A DNA stretch of 64,000 nt from Istiophorus platypterus (lineage: Eukaryota > Chordata > Actinopteri > Istiophoriformes > Istiophoridae): NCBI GenBank assembly GCA_016859345.1, contig CM029124.1:12302480-12366479 (forward strand), written 5' to 3'. Numbering within the stretch: position 1 is the first letter of the stretch; each line of letters opens with the position of its first letter. Positions 25,496 to 39,700 of the stretch are shown piece by piece. The notes beneath the pieces were generated by a model. That model saw only the letters and a program-made list of their open reading frames with translations. It did no database searches and was not told where the DNA came from. Position numbers and translations under genes: made by a program.

Positions 25496-28125
25496 GGTTT
25501 TTTTTCTTCTACTAGGCAATTCAAAATAATGCCATGCAATGACAAGTTAATATCTGAATTTTTTCATATTATATTCTCGCTATTGTGTGACATTCCTGAT
25601 ATTTTTGTACAAAAAGAAAAATATCTGCTTCACAGGTTTTTTTGTCTTTTGTTTTTTTGTTTACTTTTTTTTTTTTTTTTACCGCATTATTTGACTACAC
25701 TTTAATTTGCAGGTACTGTTGTGACCACACCATCTACATAAGTTGAAAAAGCATTGTTATGGCAAAGTTTCTCTAATCAAGCAGGGTTCAGATATACAGT
25801 AGTCATGGGCAACAATCTCCATAGACAAGTCCGTTCAATGCAAATGCTGCACCTGCCATGAGTTGTAAAAGCTTTTGCGATTTCAGTGAAAACAGGGTTC
25901 ACATCATTTGGAAAGGTAGACTTGCCATTTCACGCACCAGTATCCCAGCAATCCGTAAAGACCTGGAGACATTCCTTGACAGGATTAGAATTTTACGATC
26001 ACCAGGAAAACGACTTAAGAGCCAAAAAGTCCTCCTTTCCCTATCTGCTTTTCTTACTTTGTCCCCAGAATTGCAATATTAACTGCTTATATATTCACTC
26101 TAATATATAACGAGGTTCATTTCTATGTATCCCACACTATAAATTGGGAGCATTAATATTACTACACATGAAATACACTTACATTTTTTTCCAATGTCTT
26201 TAAGGATATGATTGGTCTTATCAGTAAAAATACAATATAACCTTACAGCACATCATGAATAAAAAAACTGCCAATAAATTAAATAAACTATCATTCTGCT
26301 GCCCACCAGCACTGACGAGAGCTGCAACACAGAGATGGTCAGAGACTATACGGATAGTAGTTGGCCAGGCTTCCCAGTCCAGTCAGGCTGAGTCGGTTCA
26401 CACTGATAACGTAGGTAATGGTGTTTCTGGAAGAGTGAGGCCAGATGAAACACACCACATGGACAGATACCACAGGCATACTGGCCCCTTCTGTTGGAAA
26501 ATTTCATTTTTTCCGGCAGGAAGCCATGAATGCTAAGGCTGAATCCAAATCCGGTTTTCCGCACTTTATCAGCGTGTGGCCCACCAAGTGGTGAGATGGC
26601 GGGGGAAGTGGAGGGCTGAGAGAAGGGGGGTGATCCACTCAGCCGAGACCCTCCACTTTAATCCAATTTACAGCCTCCCCCAGCAAAAGATAATTACAAC
26701 CCTTAAACCAGTGAGGAGAGGGGTAGAAAGAAAAGGCCTCACTCACCAAACTGTGCTTCTGGCCCCTGAAGTCTCCACCTAGAGAAATTGGGGGTGTGTG
26801 TGTGTGGGGGGGGGGGGGGGGGGGCTCTGTTAGCAGGACTCAAGCAAAGGCATTGTGACAAACTAAGAGTGTGTGTAGCTAATGAGGCAAAGTGAGTTTT
26901 TTTCCAGCAAATGGAAGCCCACTGGGCAGCGGTAGAATGCACCCCAGGACATCTTTGCTCACTGATGTTCATCACTGATGTAAGGGAGGTGTATTTTGGG
27001 TTGGTATTTCACCATGTGTGTGTATTCCATGAATTGATGAACTCCAATAACACATATTTATTAAGATTTCTTAAATCTGGTCATCATTGTGTGTTTCAAC
27101 CCTGTATGGATAATATTTTTGCAGGAGAAATATGAGTAATGTCTTTACAGTGTTATCCTTAATGTACTTTGCAGAAAAAGGGGATCATTCCTGTCTATTT
27201 TGTTGTTCAATAAATACATTTTGCTTCTAAAATAAATAGGTTCCAGATGCTCTGAAGTTAAAGCTTAAATTTTTGCCTTTTTTTTCTGGTCTGAATCTTT
27301 GTCAGAAGTCTTTGAAGTGCGAAGGAAGGAATGGGGTAAACTTTTACAAAAGAATGTGAAGAAATAATAATGGAGGGGCTCACAGGGGAGCGGAAACGCT
27401 GGCCAGTCCTAATTAATAGAGGGAGAAACACTCCCAAAGTCTCTCATTCACAAGCTCACAATGGAGTTCTCCACCAAGCAGAACCTGGAATGGAATATGG
27501 GAGGAGTGAATAGAGACAGGAAAAAAAAAGAGAGAGACTCAAGCCCTCGTTCTCTTTGCACCCATCTCCCTCATTGTATTTCTATTTTACAGCATCAGCC
27601 ACAGGCCTATGGTCTTATAGTCCACGTTCCATTCACTGAAATTGTGTTCAGAGAATCCCACTGGTGAGTTTTGTAAATATGGGTCCTGGCACTGCATATG
27701 AAAGGATGGCACATTTCCAGAATTTATCCAATGTAGGCCTCTCCTCCTGCACTTTCAAATATTGTTCCCTCCTCACCCCCCATCACTCTCCCCTTCAAAC
27801 CATCTCTCCCTCTTTCAGGTGCATTAACAGTTGCTGGAGTCAAGTGCATGGGTAGTCTACATCGGGGGGTGGGATTATTTTGCCAAGTCAAGTCAAGAGG
27901 GGAGGGGTTTGTGAGGGGCAACAGGAGAAGTGTGGACCCACCTGCCACTGATTATCCTCCCAGTTAGAGGGTTTAGTCTTGACCCCTGAACTTCAGAGCT
28001 GCCCCACACCACTAATCTGTTAATTAACCGAGAAATACCCTGGAAAAACTTTGAACAGCCATTGTGTGTGTGTGTATGTGTGCAAGTAAGTGTGTAAGGG
28101 GAAGAGACAACAAGAGAAACACCGG
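25496..28125. other. gene-poor stretch, no supported exon
   Basis: It contains T-rich runs (25665-25680), a G-run with adjoining GT repeat (26790-26824) and a G+C-richer stretch (26,340-26,760) with short open frames on both strands that lack recognisable domains or splice-site support. Confidence 0.5.
26790..26824. repeat. GT repeat followed by a 19-base G run
   Basis: GGGGGTGTGTGTGTGTG runs into 19 consecutive G. The length may vary or be misassembled. Confidence 0.9.
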
Positions 28126-28230
28126 CAGAGAGACAGAGAGACAGAGAGAGAGCGAGAGAGACAGAGAGACAGAGAGACAGAGAGACAGAGAGACAGAGAG
28201 AGAGAGACACAGAGAGAGAGAGAGAGAGGG
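28126..28230. repeat. polypurine-like (GA)n/(GACAGA)n tract
   Basis: About 105 bases built almost only of GA and GACA units. The Leu/Ser-rich open frames on the opposite strand are by-products. Confidence 0.95.
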
Positions 28231-31200
28231 TGTCGTGTAGAGAGTGTAGTGTATGGCAGAAACACGCTGGCATGCGGTTACTCTGGATATAGCTGGCACA
28301 TTCTCACCCTGCTTTGTTACTGGAAAAGTAGGACACACCAGCCATAGTTTTACATGGTCAGCACTCATCTCTGTTGAGTGTACTCAGTCCTCTGACAGCA
28401 GGCCACCATCTCCACAGCTTGATCACGCTCATCACTTCCGACCCAAAATGTACTTAAGACCCTGAGTAGCAGGCGAGGCAAGGCAAACATTATATAGAAT
28501 GTGCTTTCTATTTTAATTTTTTTTTATATGTTTGCAATGTTTTGTTTTTTTTTTATTATTATAGTTCACTATATGTATGTAGTATCCTGTTCTATAATTA
28601 ATGTTGTATGTTGTATAATTTTTCTCACATTTTTAACTGTTATGCCATTATTGTACAACAAGCTTTGATATTATTGTACTTAATCTTATTTCAGTTTGAA
28701 ATAAACTAAATCTGATTGGTCAAGAGATGGAATATGAGAAAGCGATATTTCTTCCGTGCAAAATATGTTTAATTCTTTAAATTTTTTTATCTAACCTCTG
28801 CTTTTCTATTGTGAGATGCTAAATATTTTACATTTTCAAGTTTTTAAAACTATTCCACTGAAAAAATATGAGAGAGAATTATTCTTTGGTTGAACATATT
28901 TAACCTGTGCTTGGGGGTCACGTGTGGACATTGATTTGCACTGAGGAGTTACAAGCCAAAAGTCTGGGAACCACTACTATGTCCTTCATTTCTGATAAGT
29001 TCTCATGGATGCATTACTATTAAACACTTGAGTTGGAGATTCTATTTGTCGAGCTCAGGACAAAGTTTTTGTTTGTAACGTTACGTCATAGGTTGTCTTC
29101 ATGTCTGACAAGTGCTTCCTCACTGCAAAAGTAATTTTGGTGCCTTAAGTCCAAATGGGCTGGAGACCTGTATGTGAATGACTGAGTAAATATCATAGCT
29201 AACTACCTACAAAGTGCAAGACCTAAAAACAATCATCTATTATTCAATTTACATCTAAAGTAGATTATAGGAATCAACATCTGAACCCCCTTGTCCTTTC
29301 CTTTTTATTCAGTGTGCTCTTTCCTTGCTCTGGCATCATAAAAATGACTGTATTATTTAACTTTATTTCTGATACATTGTTTTGCACTATAATGACCTCA
29401 TAACACTAATATAATAAACTATATTTTTCTTGGTTGATGAGACACACCTGGTAGTCCTGCTGTAAACAAACAAAAATCTCTGAGGCTGCTTTGACTGGTG
29501 AGGCAGCTGATAAGTGGGGCAATAAAGTCAATTAGTTCTGTGTTTATTAGTATGTGACAGGTGCTGGGTCATGCAGATTAACTCACAACCCTTGGAGGGA
29601 TGGGACAGCAATAATGGTGAAACATGTCCGTCCGACCAGAAAGTAAAGGTAGCAAAAGGAACATAGCAAAGCCTGCTCAATTAATTATGTGGATTAATGA
29701 AGTTCTGCTTGATTAAATGTTGATGGCATTAAAAACGCCTATTTTTTCTCCACAATGTGACATAATGGACACTTACATAAATTATGGAATCCTTCATGGT
29801 TATGGGAACCAACGCAGTATATGTTACAAACCACTCCCCCTCATGAACCCTAAATCGATTAATTAAGGCTATTGCCCTTGATTATCCAATCACGAGTTTC
29901 ATCCAGGTTTGACCTCTAACCTTCAACCTTCTCTGACTGGAATGATATTGATTAAGGGGAATGGTTTTTCAGTTACTGGAAACAACATTGCCTTTAAAAA
30001 GAGTAGCTGACAAAGTGTCTTTTCATTGACCCCAGAGAGCTCTTGTTGCTATTGTTTTCTGTACACTTCAGGTTGACTGAACAGCTCAAACATCAAATTG
30101 TACCCATTTAGACCACTATTACATTAAATAATTGTCAAAATGAAGTGAAGGATCAATAAAACTCTCTGTTCTCTGAAAGCTACTGATGCAAAAAGTTACC
30201 CATCCTTTATTTGAAACAAAATAACGCCCTGATTATTACCTTCAATATAACAAATGAATTATTTCCACTATTTTTACTCTATGTAGGTGCATGTGATTTG
30301 ACTCATTTGGCAGAATTGTTTGTTGTGCTGTTTTATGGTAGCCCCACTCTATTGGAATTGTGTTAATTTCACTTTTTTTTTCCTAAGATGGAGGATCTTT
30401 TTCCTTTTGTGAGAAATTAAGCATGCAGTGTTTGCAAATGCAATTACAGCATAACTGATGTTTAAATGAATAAGCAATGCATCAACAAAATGCACCAATC
30501 AATGGTTCACATCATCCTGACCTGAAGCTGCTCACCAGCCAGTGAAGCAAAGCCATACAGGCATAATGAGCTATAGCATGGTCAAACTATGGTCTGCCTC
30601 AGGACACCCTCCTCATGGCAACACTTTGATCCGATTAATAACCAGACGTGGCCCAGTCCTTACTGTTCATTTCAGTGAGCTTAATCTCTAAGGGTCACGG
30701 CAGGTCTGTGTTGGTTCTCAAATGTGCCATTTCTATTGGTTACTCAGTGTTAAGCTGAAATGGATCAAAATAAAACACGAAAAATTAATTTAAAAGGTAG
30801 TTATATGTAATTTCCATTGTATCCATTTACATTATTTACATGACTTTTGTACTGAGACACAAAATGCTTCCACTTTGTAAAATATCATTATCATTAGGAA
30901 TAACAGCCATTTTCTTTGCCACTATCCTTGCCATCACCATGGTGCCCACCCGTAAACAACATTAAGGCGTTAATATTTAAACAACCAAAGTCATGACACA
31001 AACTCAAAAACATAACTGGAATCTGCCCTCCAAATATCAGTTTCGGGTAGATGATTAACTAAAGGTCATGTTTGTCTTTGCTCTTTTTTCTTTCTTATTA
31101 AATCCAATGTGATGACTAAAATATTGTTCTAGGCACCTTCCCCAAGTGGATTTTGAAGTGCAAGGATTCATGTGGACAACAATCCCCCTGGCAGAATTCA

Positions 31201-33500
31201 AAACACCACTAATGTGTCAACATATCAAATAACTGTTATGAAATGCCATGGCTGCATCCATTCCTTGTTTTGGTGCTTGTTGAACAAGGCGGCGTGGGAT
31301 TGCTCTCCCTCACCCTGTGGTCTGTCCTCTAGGGTGCAAGGAATCTGAGTCACTCACTGCACATCAGGCTTTCCCCCCCGGGGGCCCTGGCACTGGCAGA
31401 GGCAGGTTAACAAACTGTAAAGGCTTCAACTGAGCAGCACACAAACTGTTTTCTCTCCACAAAGGGATTGGCTCCAACAAATGTCATAAGCCTATAATGA
31501 GATAGCTGATCTCTGTAGTAAAGAAGAAAAGAAAAGAAAAATGCTTCCCCTCTCCAGTCAGTGGCCATTAGAGTCAGTGAGAGTAAAAAGGGTCAGCTTC
31601 CCCATTTTTTTTTAGAAGCCCTCAGAGGCTGGCCAACATGACAATGCTGGTCAATTAATTGGTAAAAAAGTGAAAATCCAATTAATGTGTATCAAGCTGG
31701 CAGTTTTGCATGATGATGGCTCATTAGGAGACCAAGCTGAGGGTGGAGGAGTAGATGGGTGGAGGGGCTTAAACCCCACTCATTAAAGCGTTGTTTTTCT
31801 CTGTGGGGTTTTAGGGACTGGCTTCTTTATGCAACAGGTTCTAAACAAAACCTCAATGTAACGCTCATTTAGTAGATTTGGAACTGATGAATTCCTAAAT
31901 GGCATGGGTGGGTATTCTTTGGTTTCTCGGGCCAAATTTACTTGTACAGATAGCTACCGGGCTTTTCAGCATGCATTGATATGAGTGCAAACAAATGTTT
32001 AAAGTTTACGGTGCATGTGAAACAGCAGCTAAGCAACAACAAAGATGTGAAGACTGACTGAGGCACATACATATATACATACATGCACACACACACACAC
32101 AGTCTAGCACCTATGTCCATATACATATGTACACTACATAGACACGTGCATATACACATGCAAACAGTCTGTTTTACTTACTAAATTAGCTTTAGCTAGA
32201 ATTCATATACATATATCTGTATTACATGTGATAGCAGGTAACTTAATTTTTACCTTCTTAGGTAACACATTTTTTCTTTATTGTCCAATTAAAAATAGAA
32301 CATGTGTAACAGTATTGTAAACCCATCCTCAGTTCACAGACATGGATTAGCATTTTATACCACTGTGGCCAAAAGATGGTCAGTGTATCAACTCAAGGTA
32401 AAAAAAAAATAAAATAAAAAAAATAAAAAACAAAACTGTCCTCTTTCAACTGGAATACAAATTTCCATTACAACATTAGTAAAATCTACAAACACATAAT
32501 TGTTCCATTACACAACATTTACAGAGAAAAGATGTTATCACAATAGTTAAAAGGGGAGGTAATGGTCCTATCAGTGCCTTACAAAATTGAGATGATAGTG
32601 TTCTCTTGGCTACTTCTGAACCCCAGCACATACTGACAAAATAAAGAATGTGCTCCCATACTCTTGCAGCCAGCCTGTGTTTGTCTAGCCTCTGCCTCTA
32701 TGTGTAAGATTAATACTCTTGCCACACTCTCATAGAATAATGTCACTTTAATCTTGTTTGGGGCGAAATTCGAAGTGGAGTGTGTCTACTTGTTTCCTGA
32801 GATTACTTCATCTTTCTTTCGGCAGCGGTGTGTGACTCTGCCGCCTGCTGTCCCCTGGCGTTGGATGTCCCATTACCCTTCACACGCCGCAACTTTCTGC
32901 TGTTTGCACAACACTGGCCACAGGACCCAGCAGCAGGCCAGTATACTATTGATGTTTTTAGCTTGTCTTTACTACTGCCAGCTCATTTTAGCTGTGCCTG
33001 GCCTACTATAGACGGCTATTGCCAGTGGCTGAGCCACTGTAAATATCTTGGATATTTTAAAATTTTTCACCCAACAAAGAAAAATTAATGCATCATTTGT
33101 TGCTCCCGCTGTGTCTTTGAATTTAGACAGAATTTTCTTCGGTACAGTATTTCGCTGCTATTGTGCAGAGTATAAATAATAGGCATCTTTAACTTTACTA
33201 TTTCTTTCTCAGATGATTAAAAAACACATTTTTATAAACCCATCAAAAACAGTGACTCAATTCGAGGTTTCTTTTGCAGAGATGACTACATTTGGTATTC
33301 AGATTTTTTATTTTTGTATTTTCATTCAATAATTTACAATAAGTGTTTCCACACTTATCCCTTTCCACTGTGTTGACTCCAGCATTTCTCAGTGAACGAG
33401 CTGCAGTGCGTCAGCTATAAATCTCTAATGAGGCTTGATGTAAACACCACAATGCAAACTACATAATTTCCTTACACAACAACTTTGCACCTTTTGCACA
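28231..33500. other. gene-poor stretch with candidate conserved non-coding blocks
   Basis: No supported exon. About 29,500-29,760 and 29,850-29,960 are free of repeats and dense in homeodomain-type cores (GTCAATTAG, CTCAATTAATTATG, CGATTAATTAAGG). About 31,340-31,830 also holds AATTAATTGG and CCAATTAATGTG in mixed-composition sequence. These resemble vertebrate developmental enhancers; conservation could not be tested. Confidence 0.4.
28908..28979. repeat. fragment of a dispersed repeat ending GGGAACCACTAC
   Basis: GGGGTCACGTGTGGACATT, then AGTTACAAGCCAAAAGTCTG and GGGAACCACT. The GGTCAC...ACAAGCCAAAA..TGGGAACCACT phrase is a common fish repeat end. Confidence 0.5.
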
Positions 33501-33519
33501 AACACACACGCACACACGC

Positions 33520-33580
<61 letters not shown>

Positions 33581-33594
33581 GCACACATACACAC
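33501..33594. repeat. (CA)n microsatellite
   Basis: About 95 bases of CA repeats with CACG and CATATG interruptions. Confidence 0.97.
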
Positions 33595-33666
33595 GTTTGC
33601 TCCACTTTCCCCATGGGGACAATCTTTGACATAATACATTCCCTAGCTGCTCACTCTAACAACTAA

Positions 33667-33728
33667 ATGCCTAACCCCAACCCTAGCCCAAACCTAGTTC
33701 TAACCCCAAAACTAAATCTTAACCCTCA
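33667..33728. repeat. degenerate CCTAA/CTAACCC telomere-like repeat
   Basis: TGCCTAACCCCAACCCTAGC, then CCAAACCTAGTTCTAACCCC and CTTAACCCTCAC: six to seven imperfect C-rich hexamer/heptamer units. Short interstitial tracts like this are common in fish. Confidence 0.6.
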
Positions 33729-36700
33729 CACAGCAGATACGGTTAAGGTCCCTACCAGGATATAAGAGCACATACACAACAAACCCCTCTGGTCCAAAAG
33801 CTGCAATTCCAGATGTGTTCATTCTTTCTTGTTAATTGTCTCTGTTCTGTAATTACTTTGTGTTTTCTGCTCTTTAAAACCTGTAGATGATTAATTTGAC
33901 ATGACTAATACAATGTACGTTTAAATTTATTTAAGTAATTCAATGTTTTATTTTCTTGTTAGTAAATACGAATTAAAAATTTTTCTCTGCAAATGGCCAG
34001 TGCAGCCACTGTATTTCCACAGCTTCTTTATTTGAGGGCTGAGTCTGATGTAGGGAAAGACACTTTGTAAGGCAAGTCTTGTGCTGTTTGGAGAAGCAGT
34101 GTGTTTTTCCCCTCACCTCCTAATAATCTATTCTGTTCAGCCAGCTGCATACATTGACAAATGTTTCCAGCATTAGGTATTTACCCGGTGAAAGGTAATA
34201 GATGCAAGGGTTTAAAAAATGGCTGCTGCAAGACACAGCAAGCACACTGGCAAAAAATATCACAATAGGAAACATTTGTCTTTCCGTCTATTTGCACAAA
34301 CCAAATTTCTGTTCAAAACAGGGACAAAAATTAAGAAATATGAATAAAATAACAAGAGACATCTGACAAGATACACACTAGAGGCATTTCTTTTTGCATC
34401 ATTAATCCCTTTTTCCGGAATATTTTTCAAATTATTTTTCACAGTTCATGGGGGGGCTGTCTAAAAATGTGCCCTAAATGTAGAAATAGACAGTTTTTCC
34501 TTTTATTGTGTCCCTTGTGTGAAGAGTATTGTACATGGGGAGCTGGTGAGGAGGCAGTTATCTGTCACAAGCTGCTCTGAAGTTCTCCACAGATTCGCTC
34601 ACACTGTGTTAAAGATACAGGCTAATTCACTGCCACTTGTGTAGTAAAAACACACCCACATAAAACCTAGGGGTTTAGTTTTCAGTGCTCCTGATCTGTT
34701 GATTGTCTTTTGGTTAGGTTGCTGTAATTTCTTTTACATCTCTTTCTTTGTGATTTATATCAGTGCAGCTTACTCTTGGAGGCTAATGAAAGCTGTGACA
34801 GTGCATTAATGAGGCTGCTTATTTCAACTGAACTCTACTTCCTCCATTTACCTCACTCACTTTGTTCTCCCAATCCACGTTTCCACCCCCACCCTTTTGT
34901 ACTCTGTGTCATGCTGTTAACATTATGTCCTCTTCTTCGCCTTCTTATCTCACATTTCTCTGAATTATTTTTTTGTACTTTCGCCACATTCTTGAGCATG
35001 AAACAATGTTTCCGATATGGTTAGTAATATCAAAATATGATGTTGAGGAATTATACTTGTGTCAGTGCTTGAGAAACATGAGATTAGACTATTGGTCATC
35101 TGTGTGTTCTCGCTAAAGTTTGCACAATGTATCTTATGCAAAGATGGTGTATTAGTAATGTCTTCCCCCAAAAACAAAAAGGGATTTGCGACTGGTGTCT
35201 CTAAACAGAAACATACACTAGTCAAGAGACAAAAAGTTCCCTGTCAAATCTATATCTAGAATATGAATTGTATAATTTACAACAAAAGGTGACTAATTTT
35301 GTGGAGATGAATTAAAGTCCAGGAATTAAAGCCGTCTGCTGGTCTTTTCACTCCAGAAATAATTTCAAGAACTCATAAAATCACGTTCTCTAAAAGACTT
35401 CATATATTTCAAAGGTCATATTTCTATCAATTTCATTATAACCAGAAAATAAACAAACAAGATAGAATAAATATAAATATAAATTTCTGAATAGGAGTCA
35501 TGTCTCAGTACACTACACAGTCACTGCCGACGAGGGAATTTAAATGAACAAAACACCTTTTTACAAACAGAGTTAAGAATCGAAGAATCTGTTGGTGTTG
35601 TACGCTCGCACTCTCAGCCTGCTGGGATTAATGGATAACTCCAGTGAGAGACGCCTCTGTTCTTAGGCAAGACAAAATGACCACAGGCAGCCAAAGAATT
35701 TGGCGGTCAGTAACTGTGGCTGTTTCCCATACATATATTATTATAGCAATAGTAGCAGTGGTGATTGAATTTCTGACCTTTTGTTGAAATGGGAAATGGG
35801 GGGGGGGTTATTTCAATTTTTGTTGTGTCATTCATGTCTTAAAATAACTACAGGGATGAAAGATCATGGTTTGATTCAATTACAGTGCTGTGTAAAGGCT
35901 AAAGTTTACTGTATTCTACATGGCACCTGACTTGTACATATCTGCGATAAATGTAAATGCTGATTTCACACACTTTGAAATGACAAAAATCGTTTAGGCA
36001 AGCACTCTCAGTCTTTATCCTTTTTAGCCTAAAAATCTTATTTTACAGTGAACTCCCATTTCTTTGCTATAGAAAGTGTTCTTTCCTCCGCCAATAAATT
36101 CACCACATGGCTCAATCACCAAAATCAAAGCAACACATTTTGATTAGTGAGAGATATAACTGCAGTTTCATTATAAGTACATTCTCAAGATAACAAACCT
36201 GATACTGGACTCTTCATACCACACAATCCATCCAACACTCGAGAAACTAGAAGCTGCCAAACTAAAGAGGTTTGGTGGTAGAACCTGGCCGGCTCTGCCA
36301 ATCAATAGCAAAGTTCACATTAAAAACTGCTGACAGCTGTGGGAGAGAGTTCCCACTTTCATCTAGCGCTGTCTGGCCCTCCAGCTAACCTCACCGTCAC
36401 CCTCTCCCTTTGCAGACCTACACTCTTTATTAATCTCTGTCGCATCCCACAGCTCGACCCAGAGAACTGCCCCAGTCACGTTTTTCGCTTATCACCAGAC
36501 TTTTGGCTCATTTCATTTTTTTTACGGTGCCCTTTTTGTTTGGGTGTTTGTATTTTTTTGAAAGAATACTTCAATCGATAGCCTTGAACCGATGGCCCTT
36601 GGCTTCTGCAGAGGAGCCCTCCCAGCACCACTGTCTCTGTCTCACCATATCAACCTGTTCGCTGAAAGAAGGAAAACGCGCTCAATAAATGAAGTAAGCA

Positions 36701-39700
36701 TATGTGTAGTGGTGTATGACAGAGAGAAAGAGGATTTGTTTTTCCCTTTAAATCTTCCCTTTTTTTTCTTCCTGTGAAACTAATTAGCTTATCAACAAAA
36801 AAGAGAAAATATAGCAAACAGCATATAAATAAAGACAAAAAGCATGTCCCTTCTGAAACAGGCAATACAGACATTTGATGATTTTAGTTGAAGCGACTGT
36901 TGAACTTTGGTCCTTTGTTCCTTTTTGCTGTATTTCTTGGTGGTGGAAGCAGGAGGGTCCCACCTGACAGTCATGGCTCAAACATGCCTCTGGTTAATGC
37001 AGGCCTCTGCTGCCCCTTAGGGGTGAAGGAAAAAAAGGACAATATGAAAAAGTCCCCTCAGCAACGGAGGAGAGACTTTATGTTATGATTAACATATGTT
37101 TTTCCAATAAATTGAAACATTCGATATCTTTCATTTGTCATAATGATGGATTATTTTGACTCGGAGTGAAAGTTGTTTGAGCTTTTCTGTCAGCTCACAA
37201 CCTGGTGTTTGGTTTGTGTGCGCAGCAGGTCTAATCCCATTAGTGCTGCTGATCCTGGGACTCAGGATCTGCTGTGTCTCTATCAAACCTGCTTTATGCT
37301 TTGTCTGTTGAACTCCAATCTGTTTGCTTAGCAGCAGCAATAAACAATCTTGTTTCCACGTAGTACATAAAAAAAGCAAAGCGAAATCTCCACAGGCTTG
37401 TTACACACTTCTTTTCCCCGTACAAATTGTATTTCAGTTAACACCAAGCAGAACACCTGTTTTTTGTAAGCCTCTTGAGGCAATGTTAAAGCATTATACC
37501 TTCAAAATTCCAAGGTTTAATATAAAATATTGCAGTTTTGGCTGAACCAAGTAAAGCCAATAATGCCCCTTTCCATCAGAAAGAGATTTTTTGTTTCCCC
37601 ATTTGTCACCTCTAAAATATAATTTTAACGTAATTTGAATCATCATCATTGAAATAAAAGTTTAGTGGCATTGCAGTTATAAAAAATATTAACATGCCAT
37701 CAGTAAAATTATTCAGGACTGTAATGAACAAATAATATAATTTGAGGTAACTGTGAAACAACACCCCTTCAATTTTGTCAAATTCTAACTAACATGAAAT
37801 ATATTGTGAATCTAACATCTTTCCTTTTTATATCAGGATATTGGAATTCCTGAGTTTCATTATAATGTTTGAAAAATTATTTTTTAAAACTTTCATAAAT
37901 TACCTGAGAATGTTTCAGCAGCACAAATACTGTGCCAATATACAAATGATTCAGAAAATTAGTTACAGTATGGTGCCACTTTTAAAACGAGATGAAAATT
38001 TATAATAGAGGAAATTTTTAGAATCCATTTGGAAGAAGAAAATGCTGCTATTGAAACAAGGTGTTTGGGAGCTGCACAGGACCATGACAGGTAGAGATCA
38101 TGGCTGGAAGAGAAATATTACATATACCACCATAACACTTGGCAAGAGGAATATAATTCCCCAGGAAGCTGATACCCTGAGTGTTAATAAAATCATCATA
38201 ACAGTCAGCAAACTCCTTGATAGGGGATGTTTCTGTAGTTGTCTGACATTAGAAGTGCTGGGGAGAAGTGCAAATATTCATTATAGGGAACTATAGCAGC
38301 AACCAGTAGAGAATGCTCGTCCCAGTGGAAGGGAGAGCCCCTACAAGGAAAAAATACAAAATGCAAGAAATATGTTGTGCATGAGGAAGAAAAGCATTCC
38401 GGAGACTTGGGTACATCAAAATAGGTTTTAGGAGTTGCATAGAAACTATGCAGATTCTGCAATAGCCATAGCAGAGATTGTTGCTCCTCAGAAAAGATGA
38501 GAGCATGGAGCTTTTGCTACATTATTTGAAAATCTGGAAAAGGCCAACCATGTTAGAGAAGGGCATTTAGGAAGTGTTGTGAGGAAAAATGTGATGCACA
38601 CATTAAGGCCTTTCTCTGCATGTATAGGGGCTGCAGAGACCTCAGAGGGTCCAGGGAGGTTACTCTGCTGTGTCCGGATGATGTCACACTTTTTTTTAAT
38701 CCAGTGTTATTTTTTTGTCCAATGACCTAGGGTGTCTGCTGATACAATATGCAGCAAAATGAGAACCAGCCCCACAGAAAATATCTATAGCACAAAGTCT
38801 GAAGCCATGGTATCTTTACCTCCAGGGGAAAAGTTGCCTTGTCCAATTAGGATGAGGGGTGGGCAACTGGAGGAGTGGGAGTTCAGGTATCTCAAGAATA
38901 ATTTATGAGAAAGGTTAAAAGATATTAACCTCCAATTAGGTGCTGTGGCTACAGCAATATGAATGACGTTAGGGATACAAAAGAAGCCCACAAAGGCTTC
39001 TCCTGCCTTTCTCTCAAGGATAGTTGGTTTTAATTTGACTAATACTTAATAAATTAACACAGTGAATATAATAACTATTGTCAAAATGTATAATCACCAC
39101 ATTTTTACATTTATTAAGATATCAAGCATCATATTTTGTATTTTATTTCAGAATTGTTTATCTTTCCATTGGTCTTCTCATCTTGTGTAACAGGATAACG
39201 TGGCAATTTTCCTCCTTTAAGGAAGAGATAGTGACCAAATGGAGGGCCAAGAGGAAGTGTATGCAATGTCATTATATCCTAAGGTGTTAAGTTCCTTTTT
39301 GTGAGTATGAGTACATGCACTTAACCTTCAATCCCCAGCCAAAGCCCCTTTGGGTTTGTTACCTAAGAAATATGTCTCCTCTTTTCTCTCCTCGGTGAGG
39401 TTCCCCTGAAACTTGTCAACAAGACAATGTGGAAGGAAGTAAGAGATAAAGTTGCCAGGCTCTCTTTCTGGGCAGTGTTTATTTGCTGTGTCAAGGATTG
39501 AGAGATTACACTGTTTCTATGCAGTAAGAAAGGAATCTGGTCAAGCATTTCCTCAGGCTAAAAACATCATTTGAAGAGACAAGGAGGATTACTGACACCT
39601 GCATTAAGAACGAAAATCCCAAGTTGGGTCCACTCGCTGTGAGTAGGGAGTCATCATCAATCATTTATTTTAAGTGAGCGTTTACAGTGCAGGTGCTTTA

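Noticed and set aside
25858..26110. Two overlapping 74-codon frames
   Set aside because: They overlap in different frames with no recognised motif, just downstream of a repeat-rich segment.
27893..28368. Leu/Ser-rich minus-strand and Arg/Glu-rich plus-strand frames
   Set aside because: They are translations of a GA/GACA microsatellite.
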